A program made the translations under genes and the position numbers. Below, piece after piece: positions 1-8,595 of a stretch of DNA of 64,000 nucleotides; position 1 is the first letter of the stretch; each line of letters starts with the position of its first letter. The stretch comes from an uncultured Pseudoteredinibacter sp. (lineage in GTDB: Bacteria; Pseudomonadota; Gammaproteobacteria; Pseudomonadales; Cellvibrionaceae). Location: positions 1-64,000 of the forward strand of contig NZ_CANMYE010000011.1 of NCBI RefSeq assembly GCF_947502065.1, in the 5' to 3' direction. Below the pieces are notes generated by a model. The model was not told the DNA's origin and did not search any database. It worked only from the letters and a program-made list of their open reading frames with translations.

Positions 1-135
1 CTTCTCCAAGTTGGTTCGCGCCTCAAGCTTACCGCTTTGGTGGTAAGCTGGAGAAGGCTCAATAAGTATCAAGGCCATTAACTACGCGCCTAAAGGCGCC
101 GGAGAAGGCTCCCCCAATAAAGTGAAGCGTTAGAA
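1..135. repeat. attC-like palindromic region at window edge
   Basis: Nested inverted repeats: CTTCTCCA at 1-8 pairs with TGGAGAAG at 49-56, and AGCTTACC at 26-33 pairs with GGTAAGCT at 42-49. GGAGAAGGCTC occurs twice (50-60 and 101-111). The region ends with AAGCGTTAGA at 126-135, close to the right-hand core of integron attC sites, just before the first small gene. The opposite core is not clear and may lie left of the window. It could instead be an ordinary hairpin. Confidence 0.4.
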
Positions 136-144
136 ACACAAATA

Positions 145-552
145 ATGAATAAACATCGACTAACATTTATAGCCCTAATCGGATTACCTCTTTTGCTATT
201 GGCATGCTCCAATTACTTAGTGGGCTCGCCAGAGGAACAGGTAGCACAGGACATTGAATCGAATACTTATTCATTTTTAACATGGTATGACGGCTGGGGA
301 AGCCATACGGTTTGGGGTGTTGGTAAGGTTGGCGCTTGCTTCACTTGTGGTAGCGTAATGTGTGGTAGTACTAAGGTCGAATTCACAGTTAGCTATGACA
401 CTCATACGAGAACTGCCGACAGCGTGTATCCTCAGGAGAAAGAATTTGCAACAACATACAATTCAATGTTGCTTGCGCACTTTAAGCAAACAGGGCAAAG
501 GTGTATTTTTGAACTTATGCCCACAACTGGCAGTTCGGCTTCTATCAAGTAG
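145..552 (+). CDS. Small putative lipoprotein, unknown function
   Basis: The 135-residue product begins with a basic residue pair and a hydrophobic stretch ending in a lipobox (LLAC at residues 18-21), so it is predicted to be exported and lipid-anchored at Cys21. The mature part has several cysteines (CFTC and VMCGS near residues 65-74), which suggests disulphides or metal binding, but no family is recognised. No Shine-Dalgarno sequence is obvious before the ATG. The gene follows an attC-like end and is followed by another imperfect palindrome, so it could be an integron-type cassette gene. Confidence 0.6.
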   Translation: MNKHRLTFIALIGLPLLLLACSNYLVGSPEEQVAQDIESNTYSFLTWYDGWGSHTVWGVGKVGACFTCGSVMCGSTKVEFTVSYDTHTRTADSVYPQEKEFATTYNSMLLAHFKQTGQRCIFELMPTTGSSASIK

Positions 553-609
553 CTGCGCCGGAAAACTACTCGCTGCGCTTGCATTTTTCCGGTGGGCAAG
601 GCGCTAGCT
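551..609. repeat. Imperfect palindrome after first small gene
   Basis: AGCTGCGCC at 551-559 pairs with GGCGCTAGCT at 600-609 with one extra base. Inside it, CCGGAAAA at 558-565 pairs with TTTTCCGG at 585-592. The nested, bulged, roughly 60 bp architecture directly after a stop codon resembles an attC site, but the core trinucleotides do not match the AAC/GTT consensus. It could also act as a weak terminator. Confidence 0.35.
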
Positions 610-623
610 CTCTAGGAGTAAAG

Positions 624-1124
624 ATGAAATTACTAGTTACTGCTATATTTTTGATGTTTTTCTCGGCGGCAGCTTTATCTGCCCCACCAGAAATGTTGAA
701 CGTGAAGATTGGTGCAGTGTTTCCAGTTAAAGCTAAAAATCACGAAACTCATAAAAATGGCAGGCCTACAATCCAGTTTCGAGTGCCTAACTCTGGCGTC
801 ACAAAAGAGGTGTTCCCTGAATATGAAGTGACGATCCTCAGAGACGGCTATGAGGTCGCGATTATTACGGCGAGAAAGTCTTTTTTTGACATCAAATCCT
901 GTGGCGATTCTCAAACCAAGGCATTGGCTTGGTTAAAAAAAGTTATTCCTAACCCAAAGTTAGATTCTGATGGACATACCTATATAGACTCAAATGTTAA
1001 CACCTTTGCAACTCTTAGTTGTTCTTATAAGGGTGCAAGTCCTTTTCCAGAGCTACAACTTCAGTTTCGAGGTGTGGCGCAAGATGAAAAACTTAATAAA
1101 GCTTGGGCACATGCATTCAAATAG
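624..1124 (+). CDS. Small secreted protein, unknown function
   Basis: The ATG at 624 is preferred over the upstream in-frame ATG at 579 because TAGGAG lies just before it and the protein then starts with a clear signal peptide (about 20 residues, ending SAAALSA). The product has 166 residues. The mature protein contains a Cys-Gly-Asp motif and a second Cys near the C-terminus, so one disulphide is possible. No family is recognised. It lies 71 bp after the lipoprotein gene, in the same orientation, inside a row of small orphan genes. Confidence 0.6.
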   Translation: MKLLVTAIFLMFFSAAALSAPPEMLNVKIGAVFPVKAKNHETHKNGRPTIQFRVPNSGVTKEVFPEYEVTILRDGYEVAIITARKSFFDIKSCGDSQTKALAWLKKVIPNPKLDSDGHTYIDSNVNTFATLSCSYKGASPFPELQLQFRGVAQDEKLNKAWAHAFK

Positions 1125-1162
1125 AGCACTAACAAGACCATGCAAGCGCGGCCGGGACAGAC

Positions 1163-1504
1163 ATGAAACGAGATTATTCTAAGTTCCCAAACGATGCCTG
1201 TGGAGATTCTCTTTGGCGCATGGTTGTTGAAGGTGATGATCTAACCGAAGAAAGGGATTTGGAATTCATAGTGATATTTGAAACTGAAGATGAAGCGATG
1301 AAGTTTGGAGAGCACCTTCTCTTCAATCGTCAAAAGGTGTTGCTTTGCGATGATGATTCCGAAGACTACCCATATTTCATAGCCTCCACAGTATCGATGA
1401 TACCAAGATATGAGACCATTTTAGAGTACGAGAGGTTATTGGAAAAATATGCCTCACCGTTGAATGGTAAGAATGATGGCTGGAGTTGTTATGTCTGCAA
1501 GTAA
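1163..1504 (+). CDS. RraB-family (ribonuclease E inhibitor-like) protein
   Basis: This is a 113-residue acidic cytoplasmic protein. Its layout matches the RraB/DUF695-type fold: an N-terminal strand-helix unit (LEFIVIFETEDEAMKFGEHL), a central acidic segment, and the C-terminal signature of a helix, then DGW and an aromatic (NDGWSCYV). RraB proteins bind RNase E and modulate mRNA decay; many small RraB-like paralogs have unknown partners. The similarity was judged by eye, so the family is moderately supported and the function is not. The start has only a weak ribosome-binding site. Confidence 0.55.
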   Translation: MKRDYSKFPNDACGDSLWRMVVEGDDLTEERDLEFIVIFETEDEAMKFGEHLLFNRQKVLLCDDDSEDYPYFIASTVSMIPRYETILEYERLLEKYASPLNGKNDGWSCYVCK

Positions 1505-1566
1505 GCTCCCCAAAAGTGGCTGTTATTTGTCCACACCAAAAAACGCACTAGTTGCAGTGATTAAAT

Positions 1567-1947
1567 ATGCCAACACCAAACATCTACCGAAAAATTCAGA
1601 AGAATCTTGAAAGGTATCGACCGGCATCACTTGTCGGCAGCGTGGTAAGTTATTCAGTATTCGCTTGGTTTCTTATTTCGACCAAAGAAACCATAGAAAA
1701 CATGTCCGCATCGAGCCTCTACCTAGCTCTAGCAATATGTAGCATAGGCATGATCCTATCGTTATTTAATTTAATGGCAGGGTATCAGCAGAAATCATGG
1801 ATAGACAACTACCCTATCACTGCTAAGCTAGGCAAACTATTACCCCCAAAGCCCAAACCTTGGAGCGAGGCTATCGCTATAAACTGTTTTGCCCTAGGAC
1901 TGATAGTACTTATTACAGTATTATTCCTTAACGCATCAGTTTTTTAG
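1567..1947 (+). CDS. Small inner-membrane protein, unknown function
   Basis: The 126-residue product has three predicted membrane segments: roughly residues 20-38, 50-72 and 100-122. The short soluble N-terminus is basic (RKIQKNLERYR), and a proline-rich basic loop (PPKPKP) precedes the last helix. No family is recognised. No good ribosome-binding site precedes the ATG. It sits in the row of unrelated small genes at the left edge. Confidence 0.5.
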   Translation: MPTPNIYRKIQKNLERYRPASLVGSVVSYSVFAWFLISTKETIENMSASSLYLALAICSIGMILSLFNLMAGYQQKSWIDNYPITAKLGKLLPPKPKPWSEAIAINCFALGLIVLITVLFLNASVF

Positions 1948-2056
1948 GGCGTTTACCCAATAATTTAAAGTTATATGTTACTGTTTACGACAAAATAAAA
2001 CGCCAAGAGGCTATCACATCATCCACACACAACCCTTGTAACATGTGGAAAATACA

Positions 2057-2518
2057 ATGAACACTGTCAAATACCTAAAATTCGAGGACAGCAGTCCAAA
2101 AGATTTGATAAACATTTTGAACGAAGAGTCTTTGCGAAAACACCTTATAGAACACCCCCACTTTGACTCTTACAATATCAATGAATGGATAAGCGGCAAG
2201 ATCGAGACGAATGCAGCTAAAGGCTGTCGTGTTCGTGTCATATCCATCGATGGTGAAATAGCAGGGTGGTGTGGCATACAAGAAGACGACGAAGGCTTTG
2301 AGATTGCCATTGTCATTTCTCAAAAATTCTGGGGTTATGGCATCCGTATTTTTAAAACCATAATGAGCTGGGCTAAGGAACTAGGTCACAAAGAGGTCTT
2401 GTTTCACCTTCTAGAAACAAGGCGCAGCTATAAATCCCTAGCCAGAATGGCTAGAAAAATCAGTCACCGCCAATTACTCGGTCGAAATTTCAGCACCTAC
2501 TACCTTTTAGTGCCTTAA
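2057..2518 (+). CDS. GNAT-family N-acetyltransferase
   Basis: The protein (153 residues from the ATG at 2057; an in-frame GTG at 2045 is the alternative) has the GNAT core: a strand (VRVISIDGEIAGWCGI), the central beta hairpin (FEIAIVIS) and the acetyl-CoA-binding turn QKFWGYGIRI, followed by the helix IMSWAKELG. GNAT enzymes move an acetyl group from acetyl-CoA to an amine; the substrate cannot be read from sequence. Such genes are frequent passengers in integron arrays, which fits the context. The C-terminal strand is short but plausible. Confidence 0.7.
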   Translation: MNTVKYLKFEDSSPKDLINILNEESLRKHLIEHPHFDSYNINEWISGKIETNAAKGCRVRVISIDGEIAGWCGIQEDDEGFEIAIVISQKFWGYGIRIFKTIMSWAKELGHKEVLFHLLETRRSYKSLARMARKISHRQLLGRNFSTYYLLVP

Positions 2519-2579
2519 AGCTGCTATCGTTGAACAAACTCATTTTAAGCCTCTACTTGATTTCATTTTAGGTATCACC

Positions 2580-3056
2580 GTGCGCATTACTACCTTACTT
2601 ATATTTCTAACCTTAAGCCTCACCCTCAACAAAGCCCTAGCCACCGAACACTTCGAGCTTTACCCAAAGCACTCTGAGCCTGCACACAACCCCAGCCAAG
2701 CAGTATCCGACAAGCACTTCGAGATTGCCGATAAATTAATCGCTGATTTTAATCAAAAGCCCAACGGGCTCTATTCGAAGGTGGATGATATTACGATATG
2801 GCAATCTTATAGCGGCCAATACAACCGGATGTGGATGGAAACTGCGCTTACGAATGAGGATGTAGAAAAGCAGCTGAAACAAGGCATTTGGAAAGCTGTG
2901 CCTATCCCTAAGGTGGCTTATAAAACTATGCACTTGCCGCGCAATATTCCAGCTGAGTTAATGTCTTGCTTTTTGGGTCAGCTGGATGGTAAGCCAACGT
3001 ATTTGTTTTGGAGCAAAGCCCGCGAGCGTGCGGCGTTTGTGGTAAAGCTGGATTAG
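2580..3056 (+). CDS. Secreted protein, unknown function
   Basis: The 158-residue product starts at a GTG and has a signal peptide of about 21 residues ending NKALA. The mature region is rich in His, Lys and Trp and contains a single Cys. No family is recognised. A rho-independent-type hairpin at 3079-3104 follows the stop, so this appears to be the last gene of the left-edge group; it converges with the TonB receptor gene. Confidence 0.6.
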   Translation: MRITTLLIFLTLSLTLNKALATEHFELYPKHSEPAHNPSQAVSDKHFEIADKLIADFNQKPNGLYSKVDDITIWQSYSGQYNRMWMETALTNEDVEKQLKQGIWKAVPIPKVAYKTMHLPRNIPAELMSCFLGQLDGKPTYLFWSKARERAAFVVKLD

Positions 3057-3078
3057 GGCTTATATTCTGGATATTAAA

Positions 3079-3104
3079 AAGGCGAGCCTAAATAGACTCG
3101 CCTT
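3079..3104. terminator. Bidirectional terminator, copy 1 of a repeated hairpin
   Basis: AAGGCGAG pairs with CTCGCCTT across a 10 nt loop, between the convergent secreted-protein gene and the TonB receptor. The same stem recurs at 7179-7203 and 8535-8571. Confidence 0.75.
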
Positions 3105-3204
3105 CTACTGCTAAGCTCAAACCTAGTAATCAAACCCCCTATTCTATCTATGTGGCACCCCTGCCACTCAGAGAAATTTAATTACTGCAGGCTTCAGCAA
3201 AGCA

Positions 3205-6200
3205 TCACATAATCTTATAATTCACACCCAAGAAGAAATAGCGCCCCCTAGGACTGGTCGGGAAGGCGCGATTGGTGATGAACTGCTCTTCATTGGATAC
3301 GTTGTTTACGCCACCATATACGCGCCATGCATCGTCGATGTTGTAGCTGGCATTTAAATTATGCACCCACACTTCATCCATTAATACGCTTTCACCGTAT
3401 TGCGAAACCGCGCTTTCAATCTCTAGGAACTTAAGTAGCTGCTCGCCTTGGTAATTGCTTTGCCAGTTCACATCGATATCCGCATAAGACCAGGAAAGAT
3501 TGATACTGCCGGCAAAGCGCGGGCGGCTGTATTCTTTTAGCTCTGGGTTTTTAAAGCTTGGATCTAGCGGGTTGGTATAGTCATCTAACTTTTCGGTTTC
3601 GGTGCCCTGTAGGCGTAGGCCAAAGCTATGCGCACCTAAATCAAAATCGTAGGCGGCGGTAAAATCGATACCTGCGGCCTCTTGGCGTACATAATTGATA
3701 CTGGTAGAGCGAATAAAGTTTAAACCGCCATGTTGCTGCGAGCCTACGGTACCGTTACGGCTTAGCAGGCCACAAAAACTATCGTTAAGGCCAGCGCCGG
3801 TGGCGTAGCAACCATTGACGATATCCTGGGCGCCAACAAGATCGATAGCATCGTCAATTTCGATCTCCCAACGATCGATGGAAAACCTTAGGCCATCTAC
3901 AAAGCTTGGGGTAAAGACAAAACCGAATGTTGTTGTTTTGGCCGTTTCTTCATCCAGCTCGGCATTACCACCTTCGGTGCCTCCAAAGGATGCCGACAGT
4001 GGATCAGAGAACACATAATTACCATCGGCATCAAATACATTAACACTTAAGCCTTGCAAAGCGGCCACACAGTTTGCCTGGGTTTGATCAGCCAGTACAG
4101 GATTATCGGCTCTAACCGCGCTAATCTGGCTTGCATCACAAGGATCAGTCGGGCGATAGGTCACTCCGATTTGCGGGCCAAATAGCTCATTAATATTGGG
4201 CGCCCTTACGGTTTCTGATACTGTTGCGCGCAGCAATAGATCCTCGATAGGACGATAAGATAAACTCACCCGCCATGAGGTGGCCTCGCCTATGGTGCTG
4301 TAATCGCTATAGCGGGTAGCCAGATCCAAATACATATTCTCGATCACCGGAACGGAGGCCTCGATAAAGACATCGGCGGCATCGTAGCTGCCCACCTCAT
4401 TGCGATTACTAAGATTTGGACGAAATACTAAGTTACTATTTTCTGAGTGATCGGCAATATTCGAGCCCGCAGGAAACGGCGCGTTTGCTGGAATAATACC
4501 AAGCTGAAAGTTGTCGAAAGTCGCCTCGGATTTTTCTTCGCGGTACTCTAAGCCAGCAGCAAATGAAACTGGGCCCGCTGGTAATTCAAAAAACGGGCGG
4601 CTGCTCGCGGTGATAAAGCCAGAGATTACAAATTGCTCTAACTTAAGCTGATCCCTTGCGGTAGTCGTCACAAAGGCTAGGGCCTCATCAGTAATGCCGG
4701 TAGCACCGTTCCAGATATCTAATGGCACACATTGGCCACTGCCAGGGGTGAAGCTGTAGTAGCCAGGATCGTATACTGGGATATTAAACGGTGTGGTTGT
4801 TGCCGGTGCCGATGGATCAACATCGGCTCGGCAAGCCGGGGCACCGCTTGCAGGATCTGTCACCGCATCTATCGCTGCAAGAAAACGATCATTGATCAAC
4901 TGATCATACTGGCGGAACTCGCGATCTACTTGCCCGTAGTTAAGCGATAACTCGTATTGTAAATCTTCGGAGTATTCGCCGCGCAGACCAAAGACAAAAC
5001 GCGCTGTCTCTCGATCTACCGTTGTTCTGCCTGAGCCAATACCGATTGGATCTAAGGTGATAGATACCCCACCATGCTCTTGAGCGATAGGCACAAGAAA
5101 ATCTGGCAAGAATGGATTATCTGGCGCGCCTAAAAGTAGATCCCAGAAGCTGGTGGGCTGACCTTCGTTTTCGGTAGATTGCTTAACGTATTTTGCTTCT
5201 AGAAACAGCTCTTTGCTGCCACTTAGCTCGTAAGTTGCCAAAATATCCAAAGAGGTTTTATCTTCCGGCCTAAGAATATAGCCGAAGTCTTGTTGAATCG
5301 TATTGAAGGAATCGCCACCAAAGCCCTGAAAGCTACTGGCAACTAAACCATCATTAACCGGGCTATAGCTGCCATCGGCACTAACATTCCAGCAGCCACC
5401 TAGCGCACCAAAAGCACCATTGCCATCGAGTGAAGAGTTGAAGCCGGTAAAAGAATCTAAGCAATCGGGCCGACCATTATTGTTAAGATCGACAGGAGTT
5501 TCGGCATTGAAGCCAGTAAAGCTAAAGGCATTACCCGGTGCCACATAACCATAACCCGATGTAAACGGAAAGGTTCGACCAAGCAGCACAGCTCGCTCTG
5601 GGGCTGCGGCGGCATTGGCAATAAAGGCCCGCTCTGCATCACTTAGGCTTGGGTTACTATTAAATTGCTCATTGTACTGGGCAATAAAGCCTGCCTCATC
5701 TGGCACCTCGAAGCCGTAATGTAATCGCCCGGTATTTTCATAGTTATAGAAGCGCGCGAAATTCGGCATGGTTGCAGGATCAATATCCCCTTGTTGAAAA
5801 CGCTTGGCAGGGTTTAGCCAATCTCGACCAGAACCTAATAACGCGCCGTTACTGCGCTCGGATACCCGCAAACCTTCGTCATTTTCCCAGCTGAAGTTAA
5901 CCGTGATATTGCCGCGATTATCCGCAAAGCTGCTGCCCCATAATGCGTTAAGCATGGTTTGATCAGCATCGCTTTCATGGGAAAGGCCTTGTCGCACATC
6001 CAACTCGAAACCTTCAAAGCGATTTTTAAGTATAAAATTAACAACACCCGTAACGGAATCCGCACCATATACAGCCGAAGCACCACCGGTTAACACCTCT
6101 ACACGCTCAACCAAGCTTGGCGAAATACTGCCAATATCCACTGCGGCCGAACCTTGCACCCCACCGATATGACGCCGGCCATTTACCAACACCAATGTTC

Positions 6201-6537
6201 TTGTTGCACCAAGCCCCCTAAGATCCAAGACATTGGAGCCATCGATAAAATCGGCATCGTCAGAATCAATAGAGGACTCCGAAGAAGTAGACGACAATAA
6301 AGAAGGAACATCGTTAAGAACATCGACCAAAGAATACTGCCCAGAATCACGGATGGCATCACCTGATATGGTTTCCACCGGAGCTGAACTTTCCATATTG
6401 GCATCTAGGCTAATCCTTGAGCCTGTGACCGTCACCTCTTCGATTTCTTCGTCTTCTTGGGCAAGAAGATCAGTCGTGTATCCACCTAGCAGTAATGCGA
6501 GAAAAAGATAGGGCGATTTAGTAAATTGAGATTTCAT
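3205..6537 (-). CDS. Large TonB-dependent outer-membrane receptor
   Basis: The 1110-residue product has a signal peptide (about residues 1-27), a TonB-box-like EEVTVTGSR, a plug domain (about 40-170, with VLDLRGLG, VLVNGRRH and ERVEVLTGGASAVYGADSVTGVVNF) and a long C-terminal beta barrel. It should import a bulky nutrient across the outer membrane using TonB energy; the substrate is unknown. The length and plug style match the large receptors of carbohydrate- or peptide-scavenging marine bacteria rather than classical siderophore receptors. The ATG at 6537 follows TTTGGAGC, better than the upstream ATG at 6558. It is transcribed alone and converges on a terminator. The last residue is Met rather than the usual Phe. 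Confidence 0.93.
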   Translation of the reverse strand: MKSQFTKSPYLFLALLLGGYTTDLLAQEDEEIEEVTVTGSRISLDANMESSAPVETISGDAIRDSGQYSLVDVLNDVPSLLSSTSSESSIDSDDADFIDGSNVLDLRGLGATRTLVLVNGRRHIGGVQGSAAVDIGSISPSLVERVEVLTGGASAVYGADSVTGVVNFILKNRFEGFELDVRQGLSHESDADQTMLNALWGSSFADNRGNITVNFSWENDEGLRVSERSNGALLGSGRDWLNPAKRFQQGDIDPATMPNFARFYNYENTGRLHYGFEVPDEAGFIAQYNEQFNSNPSLSDAERAFIANAAAAPERAVLLGRTFPFTSGYGYVAPGNAFSFTGFNAETPVDLNNNGRPDCLDSFTGFNSSLDGNGAFGALGGCWNVSADGSYSPVNDGLVASSFQGFGGDSFNTIQQDFGYILRPEDKTSLDILATYELSGSKELFLEAKYVKQSTENEGQPTSFWDLLLGAPDNPFLPDFLVPIAQEHGGVSITLDPIGIGSGRTTVDRETARFVFGLRGEYSEDLQYELSLNYGQVDREFRQYDQLINDRFLAAIDAVTDPASGAPACRADVDPSAPATTTPFNIPVYDPGYYSFTPGSGQCVPLDIWNGATGITDEALAFVTTTARDQLKLEQFVISGFITASSRPFFELPAGPVSFAAGLEYREEKSEATFDNFQLGIIPANAPFPAGSNIADHSENSNLVFRPNLSNRNEVGSYDAADVFIEASVPVIENMYLDLATRYSDYSTIGEATSWRVSLSYRPIEDLLLRATVSETVRAPNINELFGPQIGVTYRPTDPCDASQISAVRADNPVLADQTQANCVAALQGLSVNVFDADGNYVFSDPLSASFGGTEGGNAELDEETAKTTTFGFVFTPSFVDGLRFSIDRWEIEIDDAIDLVGAQDIVNGCYATGAGLNDSFCGLLSRNGTVGSQQHGGLNFIRSTSINYVRQEAAGIDFTAAYDFDLGAHSFGLRLQGTETEKLDDYTNPLDPSFKNPELKEYSRPRFAGSINLSWSYADIDVNWQSNYQGEQLLKFLEIESAVSQYGESVLMDEVWVHNLNASYNIDDAWRVYGGVNNVSNEEQFITNRAFPTSPRGRYFFLGVNYKIM

Positions 6538-6696
6538 TATTGCTCCAAATGGCGACACTCTGTCGGTAAAAATAAACGGCCTCTATTCGGTATAGTTCAT
6601 ATTTATTGACTAAAGCAAATTATTCAGACTAATAGATTGAGTCGCCATGTGAGCGCTAAAAAAACAGTAAATTCTATTTAACATGACAGCGGTGGC

Positions 6697-6983
6697 TTAA
6701 TCACAAATTCTGCGCCCTCTTTGTAATCTGTGCTGTATGGAATACTGCCACTCATTTTCTGAACTAAGACGTTTTTGCAAAAACCTTAACTCCAAACCTA
6801 TTTCGCCCAGCGCACACAAGGTGTGTAAAAGTGGCTCGAATAATTCCCAGGGATTCTCTTCAGCAATGCCGGGCCGCTATCGCTGATTCGAGGCTCGAGA
6901 TCTTTACTGCAATCCAGACACCAATCGATATGCTGTGTTTGATCTAGCAGTCGATTAAGCATTAAACAGTTGCTTAGTAGTTT
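6697..6983 (-). pseudogene. Remnant of a sensor histidine kinase ATPase domain
   Basis: Read on the minus strand, the first frame gives an N-box-like KLLSNCLMLNRLLD and leads to ISDSGP. After one missing base in the proline codon (near 6871-6873) the adjacent frame continues GIAEENPWELFEPLLHT and then ALGEIGLELRFLQKRL, ending in TAA at 6697-6699. Joined, these match in order the N box, G1 box (DSGPGI), F box (LFEPLLHT) and a degenerate G2 box of HATPase_c domains. There is no open start upstream and the kinase dimerisation domain is not visible. It therefore looks like a truncated, frameshifted relic upstream of the TonB receptor. Confidence 0.6.
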
Positions 6984-8005
6984 ATTGAGTAAGCTTTAAA
7001 AATCGCTGGGTTATTTTTAAGAACTAACTTTAAAAACCAAAGTTTCAAGGAATGGATTACATAACTGCCGTTTATCTTGCCATTGCCCCCTGGGTTCTCA
7101 CATAACCTTATCTGGTAGCAGCGACTCGACCGATAGGGTTTTTGACATTTAAATTATTATCAAACCCTGCAAAATAAAAAGGCGAGCCTAAAAGACTCGC
7201 CTTTGACGCTAGTATTTTTAACTATCACTGGAATGCAATTAAATATGCTTAACAAGGCACTGCCACTTGGAAGCATTCCAAACTTACCTCTGAGCAGATC
7301 GGCACATTTCCAATGTTGGCCAAAAAAATCGAGATAAAGTGCCCAGATTGCTCTACTAAGGCGGACTTTTTGATAAAAAAGCGTATTCAAAAAAATATAC
7401 CACCAGGGCCCGCGACCAAAAACAATATTCATCGGCATGGTTAACGGCAAGAGAAGCTGCCTTCTTGTGCATTGGTAAAGCAGATTGAAATTGAATGGCC
7501 AAGTGATGCCGTTTATATCACTCCGACTTAGGGTAGAGTTTTATGGGCTTGAAATAAACAACATGCTGTTGATATGAGTGACTATCTCGCGTCTAGATCT
7601 AGGATTAAGCATAATTATCAGCATGTGACTTCACTCTGTCATATACCCGAGTTATTCAAACTTGCAAAGAACTGCCCCAAATGCGTGTGCGAGCTCTAAC
7701 ATTGTGAAACTTGTGATCTACTACAACCACCACATCAACGTTCAAAAACATTAGATGTGCGACTTAGTTTGTATCTCATCAGCACAGCATAGAGAGTTAT
7801 ATTGGCAGCCTTCTCCATTGAGATACTGTAATTTCAGCAAACAAAAATTAATGCGGATTTTGCATTCGTCATTATTTTGTATGACAACGTGAACTCTCTC
7901 TTTTGACACCGTAAAAAACAAGGTAATATTGGCCCTAGATTTTGAAGCCTCAACTAATTAGCTGTATCTGCTAGGATTTACAATATACACAACAAAGGAA
8001 TAAGT
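6984..8005. other. Gene-poor region with one orphan terminator
   Basis: About 1 kb without a convincing gene. It holds a copy of the GGCGAG/CTCGCC hairpin at 7179-7203 and AT-rich sequence before the lipoprotein gene at 8006. Short open frames at 7160-7450 (minus) and 7313-7444 (plus) lack support. Given the kinase relic next to it, part of this may be decayed coding sequence. Confidence 0.5.
7179..7203. terminator. Orphan copy 2 of the repeated GGCGAG hairpin
   Basis: GGCGAG at 7181-7186 pairs with CTCGCC at 7196-7201, followed by TTT and preceded by AAAAA. The loop CCTAAAAGA is identical to the 8535-8571 copy. No intact gene ends here, so it may mark the end of a gene now lost. Confidence 0.6.
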
Positions 8006-8458
8006 ATGTTACGCAAACTGTCTTTATTAGCTTGCATGGGATTAGTATCAGCCTGTTCAATCACTCAAAATATCGAACCCGCAGAAATTTCTCAGGGAGC
8101 TGAGCTGTGCATCATCGAAAACCCAGATGTTAGAGAAGGCTTTCTGAAGGAATATAAGTCTGTGCTATCAAGCAGAGGCATTCCTTTTAAAGTCGTAAGT
8201 GAGACTTCTGTACCAGAAACGTGCGAATGGACTTCAACTTACGTTGCTCGCTGGACATGGGATCTATCGTTATATATGTCGTACGCGGAGATTAAAATTT
8301 TCAACAAAGGGAGCCTTGATGGCGAGGCCATTTATGATTCCACAAGAGGCGGCGCAAATATGAGCAAATTTATTGATGCGGAACCGAAGATTCGTGAGTT
8401 AGTAAACCAGCTTTTGCAGTTCAAATCGGCTTCTCTGTTCTACAGAGATTTTGGTTAA
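8006..8458 (+). CDS. Small lipoprotein (Sbal_3080-like)
   Basis: The 150-residue product starts after a good AAGGAAT ribosome-binding site. It has a lipoprotein signal with lipobox VSAC (Cys17). The conserved-looking mature part includes ELCIIENPDVREGFL, then CEWTSTYVARWTWDLSLYM and YDSTRGGANMSKFIDAE. From memory this pattern matches the Shewanella Sbal_3080-type lipoproteins of unknown function; a profile search would settle that. It is transcribed alone and ends on a strong bidirectional terminator shared with parC. Confidence 0.7.
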   Translation: MLRKLSLLACMGLVSACSITQNIEPAEISQGAELCIIENPDVREGFLKEYKSVLSSRGIPFKVVSETSVPETCEWTSTYVARWTWDLSLYMSYAEIKIFNKGSLDGEAIYDSTRGGANMSKFIDAEPKIRELVNQLLQFKSASLFYRDFG

Positions 8459-8534
8459 AAATTAAAGAAAGTCAGTTGTGCTTTCATTTACTGACTGCTG
8501 GGTTTAAGCCTAAACACTAAAAGCACATAATTCA

Positions 8535-8571
8535 CGTAAAAAGGCGAGCCTAAAAGACTCGCCTTTTTACG
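8535..8571. terminator. Strong bidirectional terminator, copy 3 of repeated hairpin
   Basis: A perfect 14 bp stem (8535-8548 with 8558-8571) closes a 9 nt loop and has T/A tracts on both sides, between the convergent lipoprotein gene and parC. Confidence 0.85.
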
Positions 8572-8595
8572 TTAGACTCGCTGAACAGCAATGCC

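Noticed and set aside
1947..2005. GGCGTTT/AAACGCC inverted pair as an attC site
   Set aside because: Arms are short and far apart, and no AAC/GTT core pair is present.
7313..7444. 43-codon plus-strand frame with a CPDC motif
   Set aside because: Only one CxxC, no ribosome-binding site, no family, and a competing minus-strand frame across it; probably chance in decayed DNA.
7160..7450. 96-residue minus-strand frame
   Set aside because: No convincing start, signal or homology pattern; overlaps the orphan hairpin.
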